A DNA stretch of 64,000 bases from Oceanicola sp. (GCA_022447275.1 JAKVBK010000007.1:1-64000); one strand, 5' to 3'; counted from the first letter of the stretch, positions 8,892-18,365 are shown. Program-made: numbers and translations. Notes: generated by a model not told the origin, from the sequence alone.

Positions 8892-9155
8892 CTCGACGTC
8901 CTGTTTCGCGCTGTGCATGGGCATATGCCGGGCAAAACTGAATGGCTAGGTCTGGGACAAAAAGCTACAGCCCACAAATAGATTCTTCGGCATGTTGAAG
9001 GCGCATCTGTTTAGCGCTAACACAACCGTGAAACCCCATTGAAGAACTCTTTGGCGGGCCGCGCATGGCAACGGGATGGCCCGGTTTGCCTGTGCTCCTG
9101 CCACGCGTCGGTTGCCATAGATAAACCGACCCTTGCCAGAAACGGAGACCGTCAT

Positions 9156-10601
9156 ATGCGACGCACGCGCAGGATCAAGATCGTTGCAACCCTAGGACCC
9201 TCGTCCAGCGACTACGCCACCATTCGGGCGCTGTCGGACGCCGGTGTTGACGTCTTCCGCCTGAACATGAGCCACGGCAGCCACGAGGACGTGGCCGCAC
9301 GGCACGCGATCATCCGCAAAGTCGAGGAAGAAACAAATCGCCCGATTGGCATTCTTGCGGATTTGCAGGGCCCCAAGTTGCGTGTGGGCACATTTGCTGA
9401 TGGCCCTCAGGATTTGGCGGACGGGCAGGCATTCCGGCTCGACCTTGATCCCACAGCCGGTGACAGCACACGGGTGAACTTGCCCCACAAGGAAATCTTC
9501 GCGGCCCTGCGGCCCGGCGCAACGCTTTTGGTCAATGACGGCAAGATCCGTCTGAAGGTGTCCGATTGCGGTGAAGACTATGCCGATTGTGTTGTTGAGG
9601 CCGGGGGCATGATCTCTGACCGCAAAGGCGTCAATGTGCCTGACGTCGTCCTGCCGCTGGCCGCCCTGTCCGAGAAAGACAAGCGTGACCTCGAGTTTGT
9701 TTGCGATTTGGGCGTTGACTGGCTGGCTCTGTCTTTCGTGCAGCGCTCCCAGGATGTGGAGGATGCGCGCATTCTGGTGAAGGGGCGCGCCTCGATCATG
9801 TCAAAGATCGAAAAGCCTGCCGCCGTTGAGGCCTATGCAGAAATTCTGGAAGCCTCTGACGGGGTGATGGTGGCCCGGGGCGATCTGGGCGTTGAATTGC
9901 CCGTGCAGAAGCTGCCCCCGATCCAGAAACGCCTGATCCGCGGTGCCCGGCAAGTTGCCAAGCCGGTCATCGTGGCCACGCAGATGCTGGAAAGCATGAT
10001 TGAAAGCCCGGTCCCGACACGCGCTGAGGTGTCGGATGTGGCAACCGCCATCTACGAGGGGGCTGACGCGATTATGCTGTCGGCCGAATCGGCGGCAGGC
10101 CAGTTCCCGGTCGAAGCGGTGCAAACCATGTCCAACGTGGCCGAAGAAGTCGAAAGCGACGCCACATACCGCGCTGTGATCGAGGCAAGCCGCACCGCTG
10201 AGCGGTCAACGGTGTCGGACGGGATCGTGGCGGCAGCGCGCGAGATTGCCGAAACGACCGATATCAAGGCGATCTGCTGCTTTACCCACACTGGATCTAC
10301 GGCGCGCAAAGTGGCACGGGAACGGCCCAACACCCAGGTGCTGGCGCTGACGCCCTTTATGCCAACCGCGCGCATGTTGACGCTCTATTGGGGGATAAAC
10401 TGCTATCAGACCGGCCATCTTGATCGCTTCAAGATGGCAGTTGTGGAGGCCGCCAGCCGTGCGCGCCACGCGGGCTTTGCCACGCAGGACGACCAGATCG
10501 TTGTCATGGCAGGCGTGCCCTTCAACACGCCGGGCACGACGAACATTCTGCGCGTGGCCCCCTGTGACGAGCGGTTGATCTTCTCTTCCGATACGGACTG
10601 A
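9156..10601 (+). CDS. pyk: Pyruvate kinase
   Basis: The protein is 481 residues, the normal length. It transfers phosphate from phosphoenolpyruvate to ADP in the last step of glycolysis. The catalytic core is clear: FRLNMSHG near residue 34, catalytic Lys217 in MSKIEK, metal ligands Glu219 and Asp243, and MVARGDLGVE at 238-247. The C-terminal allosteric domain is present. The longer upstream frame (from 9039) lacks similarity, and the chosen ATG follows CGGAGACC. The gene is divergent from the amidohydrolase gene; the roughly 265 bases between them must hold both promoters. Confidence 0.95.
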   Translation: MRRTRRIKIVATLGPSSSDYATIRALSDAGVDVFRLNMSHGSHEDVAARHAIIRKVEEETNRPIGILADLQGPKLRVGTFADGPQDLADGQAFRLDLDPTAGDSTRVNLPHKEIFAALRPGATLLVNDGKIRLKVSDCGEDYADCVVEAGGMISDRKGVNVPDVVLPLAALSEKDKRDLEFVCDLGVDWLALSFVQRSQDVEDARILVKGRASIMSKIEKPAAVEAYAEILEASDGVMVARGDLGVELPVQKLPPIQKRLIRGARQVAKPVIVATQMLESMIESPVPTRAEVSDVATAIYEGADAIMLSAESAAGQFPVEAVQTMSNVAEEVESDATYRAVIEASRTAERSTVSDGIVAAAREIAETTDIKAICCFTHTGSTARKVARERPNTQVLALTPFMPTARMLTLYWGINCYQTGHLDRFKMAVVEAASRARHAGFATQDDQIVVMAGVPFNTPGTTNILRVAPCDERLIFSSDTD

Positions 10602-10620
10602 TCGGGCGCCTTTGCGGCAC

Positions 10621-10644
10621 GCGGCCCCCGTGGCTGCGGGCCGC
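10621..10644 (+). terminator. Hairpin after pyk
   Basis: GCGGCCC (10621-10627) and GGGCCGC (10638-10644) form a seven-base-pair stem 20 bases after the pyk stop. No clear T run follows, so termination is only suggested. Confidence 0.35.
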
Positions 10645-10775
10645 CCACCCGCATAATTCTGCTCGTTTGGGCTTGTTTTCAGGCAGTGCGAGCGCAAAAA
10701 CATCGCAAATTGCCGCTCTATCGCCGTATTTATGGTTAACTCTCTTGGCGTATTTTACGATTCGAAGGAGTTAAC

Positions 10776-11012
10776 ATGACCTATTCTGCTTATGCGGATG
10801 CAGCCTTCACGATGGGCATGATTTTTTTCTGCCTGGCGGTGGTCAGCCTTGTTTCTTCCTATGCGCATGGTCGCAGCTTACGCGGAGCCGCGATCTGGAC
10901 AGTGTTGGGTGGGATTGGCTTGACTTATGCGCTGCACACAAATCCCGCCGGTTATGAATTTGCGGATGCGCCACGTTTGATGATGAGAGCCATCATGGGC
11001 CTCATCGGCTGA
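10776..11012 (+). CDS. Small membrane protein, unknown
   Basis: The protein is 78 residues with two likely membrane helices (about residues 8-28 and 38-54) and a basic loop, HGRSLRG, between them. The gene has a strong AAGGAG site seven bases before the ATG and sits alone between pyk and the rpmI-rplT operon. The upstream 170 bases are relatively AT-rich and probably contain its own promoter. I do not recognise the family. Confidence 0.65.
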   Translation: MTYSAYADAAFTMGMIFFCLAVVSLVSSYAHGRSLRGAAIWTVLGGIGLTYALHTNPAGYEFADAPRLMMRAIMGLIG

Positions 11013-11158
11013 GCCAACGATGCGATTTTGGCGGGCCTGATTGCGGCGCGCAGCGATTCTCGCTTGCTATTGTTGCCGGGCTGTCCTAAAGCGCGGCTTC
11101 CACATGCACGGTTGGGCTGAAAAGGGCTGCCTTTCTGTGTTTCCAAGACCCCCAGACC

Positions 11159-11172
11159 GGTGCATCTGCACC
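11159..11172 (+). promoter_or_regulatory. Short hairpin directly before the rpmI ribosome-binding site
   Basis: GGTGCA and TGCACC form a tight inverted repeat that ends four bases before the AAGGAG of rpmI. L35/L20 operons are often translationally autoregulated, so this could modulate access to the site. This is an inference from position only. Confidence 0.3.
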
Positions 11173-11186
11173 AAAAGGAGATCGAA

Positions 11187-11387
11187 ATGCCCAAGATGAA
11201 GACCAAGTCGAGCGCCAAGAAGCGCTTCAAGGTCACGGCTACGGGCCGTGTGAAGGTCGCTCAGGCCGGCAAACGCCACGGCATGATCAAGCGCACCAAC
11301 AAGTTCCTCCGCAACGCACGCGGTACCACCACGCTGAGCGCTCCTGACGAGAAAATCGCCAAGAGCTTCATGCCGTACGACCGCTAA
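11187..11387 (+). CDS. rpmI: 50S ribosomal protein L35
   Basis: This 66-residue basic protein begins [17 protein letters not shown] and contains the [15 protein letters not shown] stretch typical of bL35. It is a component of the large ribosomal subunit. The start follows AAAGGAG; a nine-codon in-frame extension upstream is rejected. rplT follows after 15 bases. infC, which precedes this pair in many bacteria, is not adjacent here. Confidence 0.97.
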   Translation: MPKMKTKSSAKKRFKVTATGRVKVAQAGKRHGMIKRTNKFLRNARGTTTLSAPDEKIAKSFMPYDR

Positions 11388-11402
11388 TCAGGAGGAACAC
11401 AG

Positions 11403-11765
11403 ATGTCCCGAGTCAAAGGCGGAACCGTCACCCACGCACGCCACAAGAAGATCATCAAGGCAGCGAAAGGCTACTATGGCCGCCGCTCCACGAACTTCAA
11501 AACTGCAACACAGGCCGTCGACAAGGCGAACCAGTACGCAACCCGTGACCGCAAGGCCCGTAAGCGTCAGTTCCGCGCCCTGTGGATCCAGCGTATCAAT
11601 GCCGCTGTGCGCGCCCATGACGAAGCGCTGACCTATTCGCGTTTCATCAATGGCCTCTCGCTGGCTGGCATCGAGGTGGACCGTAAGGTTCTTGCAGACC
11701 TCGCTGTGAACGAGCCCGAAGCCTTCGCTGGCATCGTTGACAAGGCGAAAGCTGCTCTGGCCTGA
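11403..11765 (+). CDS. rplT: 50S ribosomal protein L20
   Basis: The protein is 120 residues with the basic N-terminal extension [15 protein letters not shown] and the AKGYYGRR motif of bL20, an early-binding 23S rRNA assembly protein. It is in one operon with rpmI (AGGAGG before its ATG) and is followed by a clear intrinsic terminator. Length and sequence are normal. Confidence 0.97.
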   Translation: MSRVKGGTVTHARHKKIIKAAKGYYGRRSTNFKTATQAVDKANQYATRDRKARKRQFRALWIQRINAAVRAHDEALTYSRFINGLSLAGIEVDRKVLADLAVNEPEAFAGIVDKAKAALA

Positions 11766-11785
11766 TCTGGCCAATCCAGAGATTT

Positions 11786-11817
11786 AAAAGGGCGCGTCCT
11801 TCAGGGCGCGCCTTTTT
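11786..11817 (+). terminator. Rho-independent terminator of rpmI-rplT
   Basis: AAAAGGGCGCGTCC, a TTCA-type loop and GGGCGCGCC form a GC-rich stem with one bulged base, followed by TTTTT. It begins 21 bases after the rplT stop. Confidence 0.9.
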
Positions 11818-11873
11818 GCATTTCAGAGGGTGCGCCAAGCGCGCCAGCGGGCAGTGTGCTCTTGATGCGGTGA

Positions 11874-12473
11874 TCAGTCAGGCTGTTTTTGACGGCGTCT
11901 GCGCAGGGCCACGCCCGCGATCGCGGCGCCCAGCAACCAGGCTGAGGGCGGCAGGGGCACGGTTTCGACGACATCGCGATAATCCAGCGTCAACGTGCCT
12001 CTCAGGAAGCGGGCGCCGTCAAGGTTACGTCCGCCGAAAACGAGGCGAACAGTCATGCCATCGGTCACATTGAGCAAGGTGGTGCCACTGGCAGAGGTCT
12101 GCCCGAATGAGCTTTGCAAACCTGTGGCGGATCCCACCAGTTGTTCAAGGGTCGGCGCGGTCAGGTATAAAGCTGCGCCTGCGAGAAACCAGGCGTGGTT
12201 CCAGGTGTAGTCCCAGTCCAGTTCAATCTGCCCTGTCCCAGAGAATGTGGCCTCAACGGCCCAGACATTCGTGAAGAACGTACCCCAACTCCCTGGACCC
12301 TCAGTTCTGTCATAGGAAAAGCTGGCGCTCTGTGCCGTGCTGTTCTGGGTCTTGATGCCCGGACCGGTGAAGCTCCATGCACTTACGCTGACGGCTTTGG
12401 CCGCCGATGGGGCCAGCCCGATCGCAACGGTGGTCAAGCAAATGCACAGTGCCATTTTGAGGCGGTCGAACAT
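11874..12473 (-). CDS. Exported protein with VPLPA-type PEP-CTERM sorting tail
   Basis: The protein is 199 residues. A cleavable signal peptide ends around SAAKA (residue 25). A beta-rich extracellular body with many Ser, Thr and aromatic residues follows. The C-terminus has the three-part sorting signal VPLPPS, then a hydrophobic helix (AWLLGAAIAGVAL), then RRRRQK. Tails of this kind are recognised by an exosortase in the membrane, so the mature protein should be processed and placed on the surface or in the matrix. The start at 12473 follows GGAAGCAGGTC. It is divergent from pheS. No exosortase gene is in the window. The body matches no family I know. Confidence 0.8.
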   Translation of the reverse strand: MFDRLKMALCICLTTVAIGLAPSAAKAVSVSAWSFTGPGIKTQNSTAQSASFSYDRTEGPGSWGTFFTNVWAVEATFSGTGQIELDWDYTWNHAWFLAGAALYLTAPTLEQLVGSATGLQSSFGQTSASGTTLLNVTDGMTVRLVFGGRNLDGARFLRGTLTLDYRDVVETVPLPPSAWLLGAAIAGVALRRRRQKQPD

Positions 12474-12675
12474 GACCTGCTTCCTTGGTGAGTGGGTGAA
12501 TCTGTCCGGTTTCCTCAAAAGTGCCTGACAGGCGCGTCGAATTTTGGGCGAATTCGGGTAAAATTTGGGCTATCTGTGCGGCGCGCTCTGGGCGCATGGC
12601 AAACGAGAGGGCCGGCACGGCTTGCACGTATGCGCCAGCCGGGGTAACCCACCCGCGATCGAAAAGGGGCCTGCC

Positions 12676-13749
12676 ATGGATGATCTCAAAGCAAAATACA
12701 TTGCCGCTATCGCCGACGCGTCTGATGAGGCTGCGCTTGAAGACCTCCGGGTTCAGGCGGTGGGCAAGAAAGGCGAAGTGTCGCTGAAGATGCGCGAGCT
12801 GGGCAAGATGACCCCGGAAGAGCGCCAGATCATGGGCCCTCGGCTCAATGCCCTGAAAGACGAGATCAACAGCGCCTTGGCCGCCCGCAAGGCGTCTCTT
12901 GCCGATGCCGCGCTGGAAGAGCGTTTGCGCAGCGAATGGTTGGACGTGACCCTGCCTGGCCGGGGCCGTCCCGCAGGCACGATCCATCCTGTCAGCCAGG
13001 TTACCGAAGAAGTCACTGCGATCTTTGCCGATATGGGCTTTGCCGTGGCCGAAGGCCCGCAGGTGGAAAGCGACTGGTACAATTTTGACGCGCTGAATAT
13101 TCCCGGACACCATCCAGCCCGCGCAGAGATGGATACCTTCTACATGCACCGCGCAGAGGGCGACACGCGCGCACCACATGTGCTGCGCACTCACACGTCT
13201 CCCGTCCAGATCCGCTCCATGCAGGCGCAGGGCGCCCCGATCCGCGTGATTTGCCCGGGCCGTGTGTATCGCTGCGACTATGACATCACCCACACGCCGA
13301 TGTTCCACCAGGTGGAAGGCCTCGCCATCGACAAAGACATCTCCATGGCCAACTTGAAATGGGTTCTGGAGGAGTTCTGCCGCGCGTTCTTCGAGGTGGA
13401 TGGTGTTGAGCTGCGCTTCCGCGCGTCCCATTTCCCGTTCACGGAACCTTCTGCCGAGGTGGATATCCGCTGCTCCTGGGAAGGGGGCACGCTGAAACTG
13501 GGTGAGGGCGATGACTGGCTGGAAATCTTGGGCTCTGGCATGGTGCATCCCAAGGTGCTGCAGGCGGGTGGCATCGATCCGGATCAATGGCAGGGCTTTG
13601 CCTTCGGCATGGGGATCGACCGGATCGCGATGCTGAAATACGGCATCCCGGACTTGCGCGCCTTCTTTGACAGCGATTTGCGCTGGCTGCGGCACTACGG
13701 ATTTTCAGCGCTTGCCAAGCCGACATTGCATGGTGGCCTGAGCGCCTGA
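12676..13749 (+). CDS. pheS: Phenylalanine--tRNA ligase alpha subunit
   Basis: The protein is 357 residues and is the catalytic subunit of the alpha2-beta2 class II synthetase that charges tRNA-Phe. It has the N-terminal coiled coil (about 1-90), motif 2 in [20 protein letters not shown], and motif 3 in [16 protein letters not shown]. The long upstream frame has no similarity, and the start at 12676 follows AAAGGGG. It is separated from pheT by 936 bases that contain two small membrane-protein genes. Confidence 0.96.
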   Translation: MDDLKAKYIAAIADASDEAALEDLRVQAVGKKGEVSLKMRELGKMTPEERQIMGPRLNALKDEINSALAARKASLADAALEERLRSEWLDVTLPGRGRPAGTIHPVSQVTEEVTAIFADMGFAVAEGPQVESDWYNFDALNIPGHHPARAEMDTFYMHRAEGDTRAPHVLRTHTSPVQIRSMQAQGAPIRVICPGRVYRCDYDITHTPMFHQVEGLAIDKDISMANLKWVLEEFCRAFFEVDGVELRFRASHFPFTEPSAEVDIRCSWEGGTLKLGEGDDWLEILGSGMVHPKVLQAGGIDPDQWQGFAFGMGIDRIAMLKYGIPDLRAFFDSDLRWLRHYGFSALAKPTLHGGLSA

Positions 13750-13828
13750 AGCGGCCCTCGCGGTATCTGAGGCAGGCGGCGCGGCCGCAAACGCTCGCTC
13801 TTGCGGGCGTGTGGGCTATATGCGGGGG

Positions 13829-14056
13829 ATGAAACGCCCGCACCTGTCTCGCAACCAATGGCTTTTGATCGCTCTGCTCTGCACGATCACTGTGGCACAT
13901 GTTGCCATGTGGATGTCAGATCGGATGCCAACAGACGTCAAGCTGCGCCTGACACTGATCAATGCTTTGGGCTGGGCAATCGTCTTGCTGCCCGCTTTTG
14001 CCGTCGGGAAATGGCTTGAAGCCAAGCAGCGTCAGAACGCCCGCAACAGGCGCTGA
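13829..14056 (+). CDS. Small two-helix membrane protein between pheS and pheT
   Basis: The protein is about 75 residues. A basic N-terminus (MKRPHLSRNQ) is followed by two hydrophobic helices (about 10-28 and 42-60) and a strongly basic tail. An ATG nine bases upstream (13820) is an equally possible start. It lies 79 bases after pheS on the same strand, so it may be transcribed with it. I do not recognise the family. The reading frame is supported by its hydrophobic pattern and position, not by homology. Confidence 0.55.
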   Translation: MKRPHLSRNQWLLIALLCTITVAHVAMWMSDRMPTDVKLRLTLINALGWAIVLLPAFAVGKWLEAKQRQNARNRR

Positions 14057-14077
14057 TATTCCAGCGGGCGCACCCGC

Positions 14078-14287
14078 TCAGTTCATCAGGGCCAGCAGCC
14101 GGTCCGGGTGCAGATTGCACAGCACACGATTGATCTCTGGGCTGTCGGTCAGCCGGCAGGTAAGGCCTTGCTCACCAGACGCCACATTGCCAGACATCAT
14201 GGCCCCGCCGATCAAAAGCACCAGTCCGACAAACATGAACGGCCGTGTGGAGCCCGCTTGGCTCAGGCAGAAGTTTTGGAAGGACAT
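14078..14287 (-). CDS. Small single-pass membrane protein, unknown
   Basis: This 69-residue protein has one clear membrane helix (about residues 15-35) and a C-terminal domain with two cysteines (TCRLTD and RVLCNL) that could form a disulfide outside the cytoplasm. A GAGGAC site precedes the ATG. It is on the strand opposite pheS and pheT, convergent with the preceding small gene. No family is recognised, so this is a plausible but unproven gene. Confidence 0.5.
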   Translation of the reverse strand: MSFQNFCLSQAGSTRPFMFVGLVLLIGGAMMSGNVASGEQGLTCRLTDSPEINRVLCNLHPDRLLALMN

Positions 14288-14685
14288 GGCAGTGTCCTCA
14301 TTCGGGCGGCACAGGCCGCGGTTGGGATCCACAACTACGTTTTGATTGTGGCGATTCTACGGCCCAGTGTGCAGAGCTTCTTCGGATTGTTCGAGATCAG
14401 CCTTAAAACACACGGGTTTTTGGCGGATATCCGCCTGAGGGCGCCAGGTTTGAATACGGGCGCGAATGTGGCAGATGCGGTTCGACATTCCGTGTCTGGG
14501 GTGGCGACGCGGATCCGGCAGGGCCACGGTATGCTTGCTGCGTTGCTGGCCAAAGGAGCGTGTTTCAGTGGTCTTGTGGGAGGTGAGCGGGCCGCAGACG
14601 CGTCTGCGATGGCGCAACATGCTTTGCCCGTTTGCGCCGCCTTGCCAAACAGGCTAAGACGCGCGCGCAACCTAAGGAGGCCACC

Positions 14686-17073
14686 GTGAAGTTCACCCTG
14701 TCCTGGCTCAAGTCCCATCTCGAAACTGATGCGTCTTTGGACGATATCCTTTTTGCGCTCAACGATCTGGGCCTCGAGGTTGAGGATCTGTCCAACCCCG
14801 GGGATCGCTTGGCCGCCTTCACGATCGGCAAGGTGCTTGAGGCAGAGAAACATCCCGATGCGGACAAGCTGCGGGTCTGCAAGGTGGACACCGATGAGGG
14901 CCCGCTGCAGATCATCTGCGGCGCTCCGAATGCCCGTGCCGGGATTACCGTGGTGGTTGCCAAGCCGGGCGTCTATGTGCCCGGGATCGACACAACGATT
15001 GGCGTTGGCAAGATCCGTGGGATCGAAAGCTACGGCATGATGTGCTCGGAGCGGGAGATGGAAATGTCTGACGCTCATGATGGCATCATCGAATTGCCAT
15101 CGGGCGAGGTGGGTCAGAAATTTACGGATTGGCTGGCCGAGAATGATCCCGCCAAGGTGGACCCCGTGATCGAGATTGCAATCACGCCAAACCGCCAGGA
15201 TGCTCTGGGCGTGCGCGGGGTTGCCCGTGATCTTGCGGCCCGTGGCCTTGGCACCTTGAAGCCCATGACCGTCACGCCGGTGCCGGGCAGTTTCCCCAGC
15301 CCGATCACCGTGACAATTGACGACAGCGCGGCACAGGCTTGCCCAAATTTCACCGGGCGTCTGATCAAGGGCGTCAAGAACGGCCCCAGCCCAGCCTGGA
15401 TGCAGGATCGCCTGCGGGCGATCGGCTTGCGCCCGATCTCGACCCTTGTCGATATCACCAATTTCTTCACCTATGACCTGAACCGCCCCTTACACGTGTT
15501 CGATGCGGATAAAGTGAAAGGCGGGCTGCGCCTTTATCCTGCCGAGGGCGGTGAAACGCTCACGGGCCTCGATGAGAAGGATTATACCTTCCCCGCAGGG
15601 GCCACGATCATTGCAGATGATACCGGCCCTGAGGCCATAGCAGGCATCATGGGCGGCTTGTCCACGGGCTGTACAGACGAAACCGTCAACGTGTTCCTCG
15701 AAGCGGCCTTCTTTGATCCGGTGCGCACGGCTGAAACCGGCCGGGCCATGAAGATCAACACCGATGCGCGCTACCGGTTCGAGCGTGGGGTCGATCCCGC
15801 ATTCACGCGGGACGGTTTGGAAATGGCAACAGCGATGATCCTTGAGCTCTGTGGCGGTACACCGTCTGACGTGTTCGAGGCCGGCGCAGCCCCTGATATG
15901 TCCCGTGCGTACAGGCTTGATCCTCAGCGGGTGCAGAGCCTTGTCGGCATGGACATCCCCGAAGCCACACAAAGGGCCACCCTGGAGGCGCTGGGCTTCG
16001 TCCTTGAGGGGGATATGGCCCATGTGCCCAGCTGGCGCTGTGACGTGCTCGGAGAAGCCGACCTTGTGGAAGAGGTGGCGCGCATTGCCTCCCTGACCAA
16101 CCTTGTTGGCAAGCCGCTGCCCCGCGTAAACCCGGGCGTTCCCAAGCCGATCCTGACCCCGATGCAAACCCGTGAAACCGCTTTGCGGCACCGGATTGCG
16201 GCGTTGGGCTACAATGAATGCGTCACCTATAGCTTTATCGATGCGGCTTCGGCCCAAATGTTTGGCGGTGGCGATGATGCAGCCATGCTGGAGAACCCGA
16301 TCTCCTCGGAGATGAGCCATCTGCGCCCGGCGCTGTTGCCCGGTCTGTTGCAGGCCGCAGCGCGCAATCAGGCGCGCGGGATGATGGATCTGGCACTGTT
16401 CGAAGTGGGCGCGGCCTTCCATGGTGGTGAGCCGGAAGAGCAGCATGTTTTGGCCACGGGCCTGCTGGTGGGCCATACCAGCGCCCGCGATGTGCATGGT
16501 GCGCGTCGTGCCGTGGATATCTATGACGCAAAAGCCGATGCAGAAGCAGCACTTGCATCCATCGGCGCGCCAGAGCGCATGCAGGTGATGCGCGGCACCC
16601 AATCCTGGTGGCACCCCGGGCGTTCGGGAAAGCTGTGCCTTGGCCCCAAGAAAGTGCTGGCTGTTTTCGGCGAGATTCATCCCAAGGTCCTCAAGGCCAT
16701 GGATGTGAAGGGCCCGGCAGTTGGCTTCACGATCTGGCCTGCAGAAGTACCAACCCCGAAGGCCAAAGGCCCGTCACGCGGGTCGGTCACGCTGCATGAT
16801 TTGCAGGCGGTGGACCGGGATTTTGCGTTCTTGGTGGAGGGCAGTGTTGAGGCATTGACCCTGATGAATGCGGCGCAGGGCGCGGACAAGGCGTTGATTG
16901 CGGGGGTCTCTCTGTTCGATGAGTTCCTGATGGAAGATGGGCGCAAATCGCTCGCCATCTCGGTGCGTCTGCAGCCCACGGAAAAAACTCTGACCGAAGA
17001 TCAGATCGAAGCCGTCGGTGCAAAGATCGTGGCCAAGGTCGAAAAGGCAACCGGCGGTACATTGCGCGGGTAA
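14686..17073 (+). CDS. pheT: Phenylalanine--tRNA ligase beta subunit
   Basis: The protein is 795 residues, full length. An N-terminal tRNA-binding OB (EMAPII-like) domain is at about 40-150 (GKVLEAEKHPDADKLRVCKVD), followed by the B3/B4 editing region, the B5 domain and a C-terminal FDX-ACB domain (SVTLHDLQAVDRDFAF onward) that holds the tRNA. The gene uses a GTG start preceded by AAGGAGG at a good distance; the in-frame ATG upstream has no such site. It pairs with pheS upstream. Confidence 0.96.
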   Translation: MKFTLSWLKSHLETDASLDDILFALNDLGLEVEDLSNPGDRLAAFTIGKVLEAEKHPDADKLRVCKVDTDEGPLQIICGAPNARAGITVVVAKPGVYVPGIDTTIGVGKIRGIESYGMMCSEREMEMSDAHDGIIELPSGEVGQKFTDWLAENDPAKVDPVIEIAITPNRQDALGVRGVARDLAARGLGTLKPMTVTPVPGSFPSPITVTIDDSAAQACPNFTGRLIKGVKNGPSPAWMQDRLRAIGLRPISTLVDITNFFTYDLNRPLHVFDADKVKGGLRLYPAEGGETLTGLDEKDYTFPAGATIIADDTGPEAIAGIMGGLSTGCTDETVNVFLEAAFFDPVRTAETGRAMKINTDARYRFERGVDPAFTRDGLEMATAMILELCGGTPSDVFEAGAAPDMSRAYRLDPQRVQSLVGMDIPEATQRATLEALGFVLEGDMAHVPSWRCDVLGEADLVEEVARIASLTNLVGKPLPRVNPGVPKPILTPMQTRETALRHRIAALGYNECVTYSFIDAASAQMFGGGDDAAMLENPISSEMSHLRPALLPGLLQAAARNQARGMMDLALFEVGAAFHGGEPEEQHVLATGLLVGHTSARDVHGARRAVDIYDAKADAEAALASIGAPERMQVMRGTQSWWHPGRSGKLCLGPKKVLAVFGEIHPKVLKAMDVKGPAVGFTIWPAEVPTPKAKGPSRGSVTLHDLQAVDRDFAFLVEGSVEALTLMNAAQGADKALIAGVSLFDEFLMEDGRKSLAISVRLQPTEKTLTEDQIEAVGAKIVAKVEKATGGTLRG

Positions 17074-17147
17074 ACCTTAAAGGCCGGCCATAATGCAAAA
17101 CGCCGCGCCGCACAGACGGCTGGGCATGCGCTGTTCGACGCGCGGCA

Positions 17148-17171
17148 GGGGGTGAATTCGCAGCCACCCCC
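17148..17171 (+). terminator. Possible hairpin after pheT
   Basis: GGGGGTG and CACCCCC form a seven-base-pair stem in the 134-base gap between pheT and ytoQ. It has no T tract, so only weak support for termination. Confidence 0.3.
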
Positions 17172-17207
17172 GCTACCTTTGGCCAAAGAGAAAGCAAGGA
17201 GCGTGCA

Positions 17208-17681
17208 ATGACACTCAAGGTATACCTGTCCGGAGAAATTCACACGGATTGGCGAGAGCAGATCACAGCCGGTGCGGCAGGTCTTGACGTCGTATTCCAT
17301 AGCGCTGTGACAGACCATGATGCGTCAGACGATTGTGGCGTCGCAATCCTCGGGGGGGAGCCGAACAAGTACTGGCATGATCACAAGGGCGCTATGGTAA
17401 ATGCCATTCGGACGCGCAAAGGGTTGGAAGACGCGGATATCGTCGTTGTGCGCTTCGGTGACAAATACAAACAGTGGAATGCAGCGTTTGATGCGGGCTA
17501 TGCAGCAGCGCTGGGGAAATCCCTGATTGTGATGCACGGCCCGGATCACCAGCACGCGCTGAAAGAAGTTGATGCGGCTGCTTTGGCTGTGACGGAGACT
17601 CCCGGACAAGTCGTTGATCTTCTGCGCTATGTGCTGACAGGTGAATTGCCGCGCCTGCGCGCCGATCATGCCGCGGAATAG
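17208..17681 (+). CDS. YtoQ family protein
   Basis: The protein is 157 residues and belongs to the YtoQ family. It shows a nucleoside 2-deoxyribosyltransferase-like pattern: KVYLSGEIHTDW at the N-terminus, ILGGEPNKYWHDHKGA in the middle, then DIVVVRFGDKYKQWNAAFDAG. The family is widespread and has no proven reaction; a nucleotide or nucleoside substrate is inferred from the fold. AAGGAG precedes the start. Confidence 0.8.
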   Translation: MTLKVYLSGEIHTDWREQITAGAAGLDVVFHSAVTDHDASDDCGVAILGGEPNKYWHDHKGAMVNAIRTRKGLEDADIVVVRFGDKYKQWNAAFDAGYAAALGKSLIVMHGPDHQHALKEVDAAALAVTETPGQVVDLLRYVLTGELPRLRADHAAE

Positions 17682-18158
17682 CTAGTGGATCTGCGCATCA
17701 AAGTAGTCCGAGAAACGAAAAAAGAGCTACTAATTCTTATTCCGTCGGATTCTTGTTTCCGGTAGCGTAGTGCGCTCCAATGCTGCGTAACGAAGATACT
17801 TGGACACACCGCTGCTCAGTAAATGCTGCGCCGAGAAGCAGCGATAGCGGCAAAAATCCACCTTCGCTACTACTGACCAAATAATCTTTGTCGAATCAGA
17901 GGATCTCTACCTCAAAGCCTTGGCTGCCTGCGCGGAAATTTCGCGCAGCCACTACCAAGACTTAACCCATCATCCCAAAGGTGGTTTCTTTCCTTTACAA
18001 CACATTGCCGACCTTCTGCCGACAAAGCAAAACCCCCGACGCGGCGCGGCGGGGGTTTGAAGGGGCCCAAACGCGGGCCCAATCCGCAATGTCAAAGAAT
18101 TTGGACTGTCAGAATCGGTCCAGAGACCCAATTCACTTTAATCCGCGCATCGGTTGCC
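17682..18158. other. 477-base intergenic stretch between ytoQ and rpsU
   Basis: No credible coding frame. The first 350 bases are visibly richer in A and T than the surroundings. They contain a hairpin at 17928-17948 (CTGCGCG/CGCGCAG). The right end contains the rpsU terminator and a further GGGCCC/GGGCCC-type hairpin at 18063-18080. I looked for a tRNA or a gene remnant and saw none; a small RNA is possible. Confidence 0.5.
18030..18058 (-). terminator. Terminator downstream of rpsU
   Basis: AAACCCCCG (18030-18038) and CGGGGGTTT (18050-18058) form a nine-base-pair stem. Read on the minus strand the stem is followed by TTTT, about 100 bases after the rpsU stop. It could also stop plus-strand reading. 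Confidence 0.7.
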
Positions 18159-18365
18159 TCAGAGCATACCTTCGCGCTGTGCCTTCTTCCGTGCGAGCTT
18201 GCGTGCTCGACGAATCGCTTCGGCTTTCTCGCGTGCCTTCTTCTCAGACGGCTTTTCGAAGTGCTGACGCAGCTTCATCTCGCGGAAAACGCCTTCGCGC
18301 TGCAGCTTTTTCTTAAGCGCACGAAGCGCTTGATCGACATTGTTGTCGCGGACACTGACCTGCAT
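18159..18365 (-). CDS. rpsU: 30S ribosomal protein S21
   Basis: This 68-residue, highly basic protein matches bS21 throughout ([20 protein letters not shown], then the [20 protein letters not shown] helix). It is the small-subunit protein near the anti-Shine-Dalgarno region that helps initiation. AGAAAGGTGG precedes the start. It is divergent from the COQ9 gene across 147 bases. Confidence 0.97.
   Translation of the reverse strand: MQVSVRDNNVDQALRALKKKLQREGVFREMKLRQHFEKPSEKKAREKAEAIRRARKLARKKAQREGML

Noticed and set aside
17682..18158. Possible tRNA or integrase remnant in the gap before rpsU
   Set aside because: No cloverleaf, no T-loop GGTTCGAATCC-like match and no integrase motif could be made.
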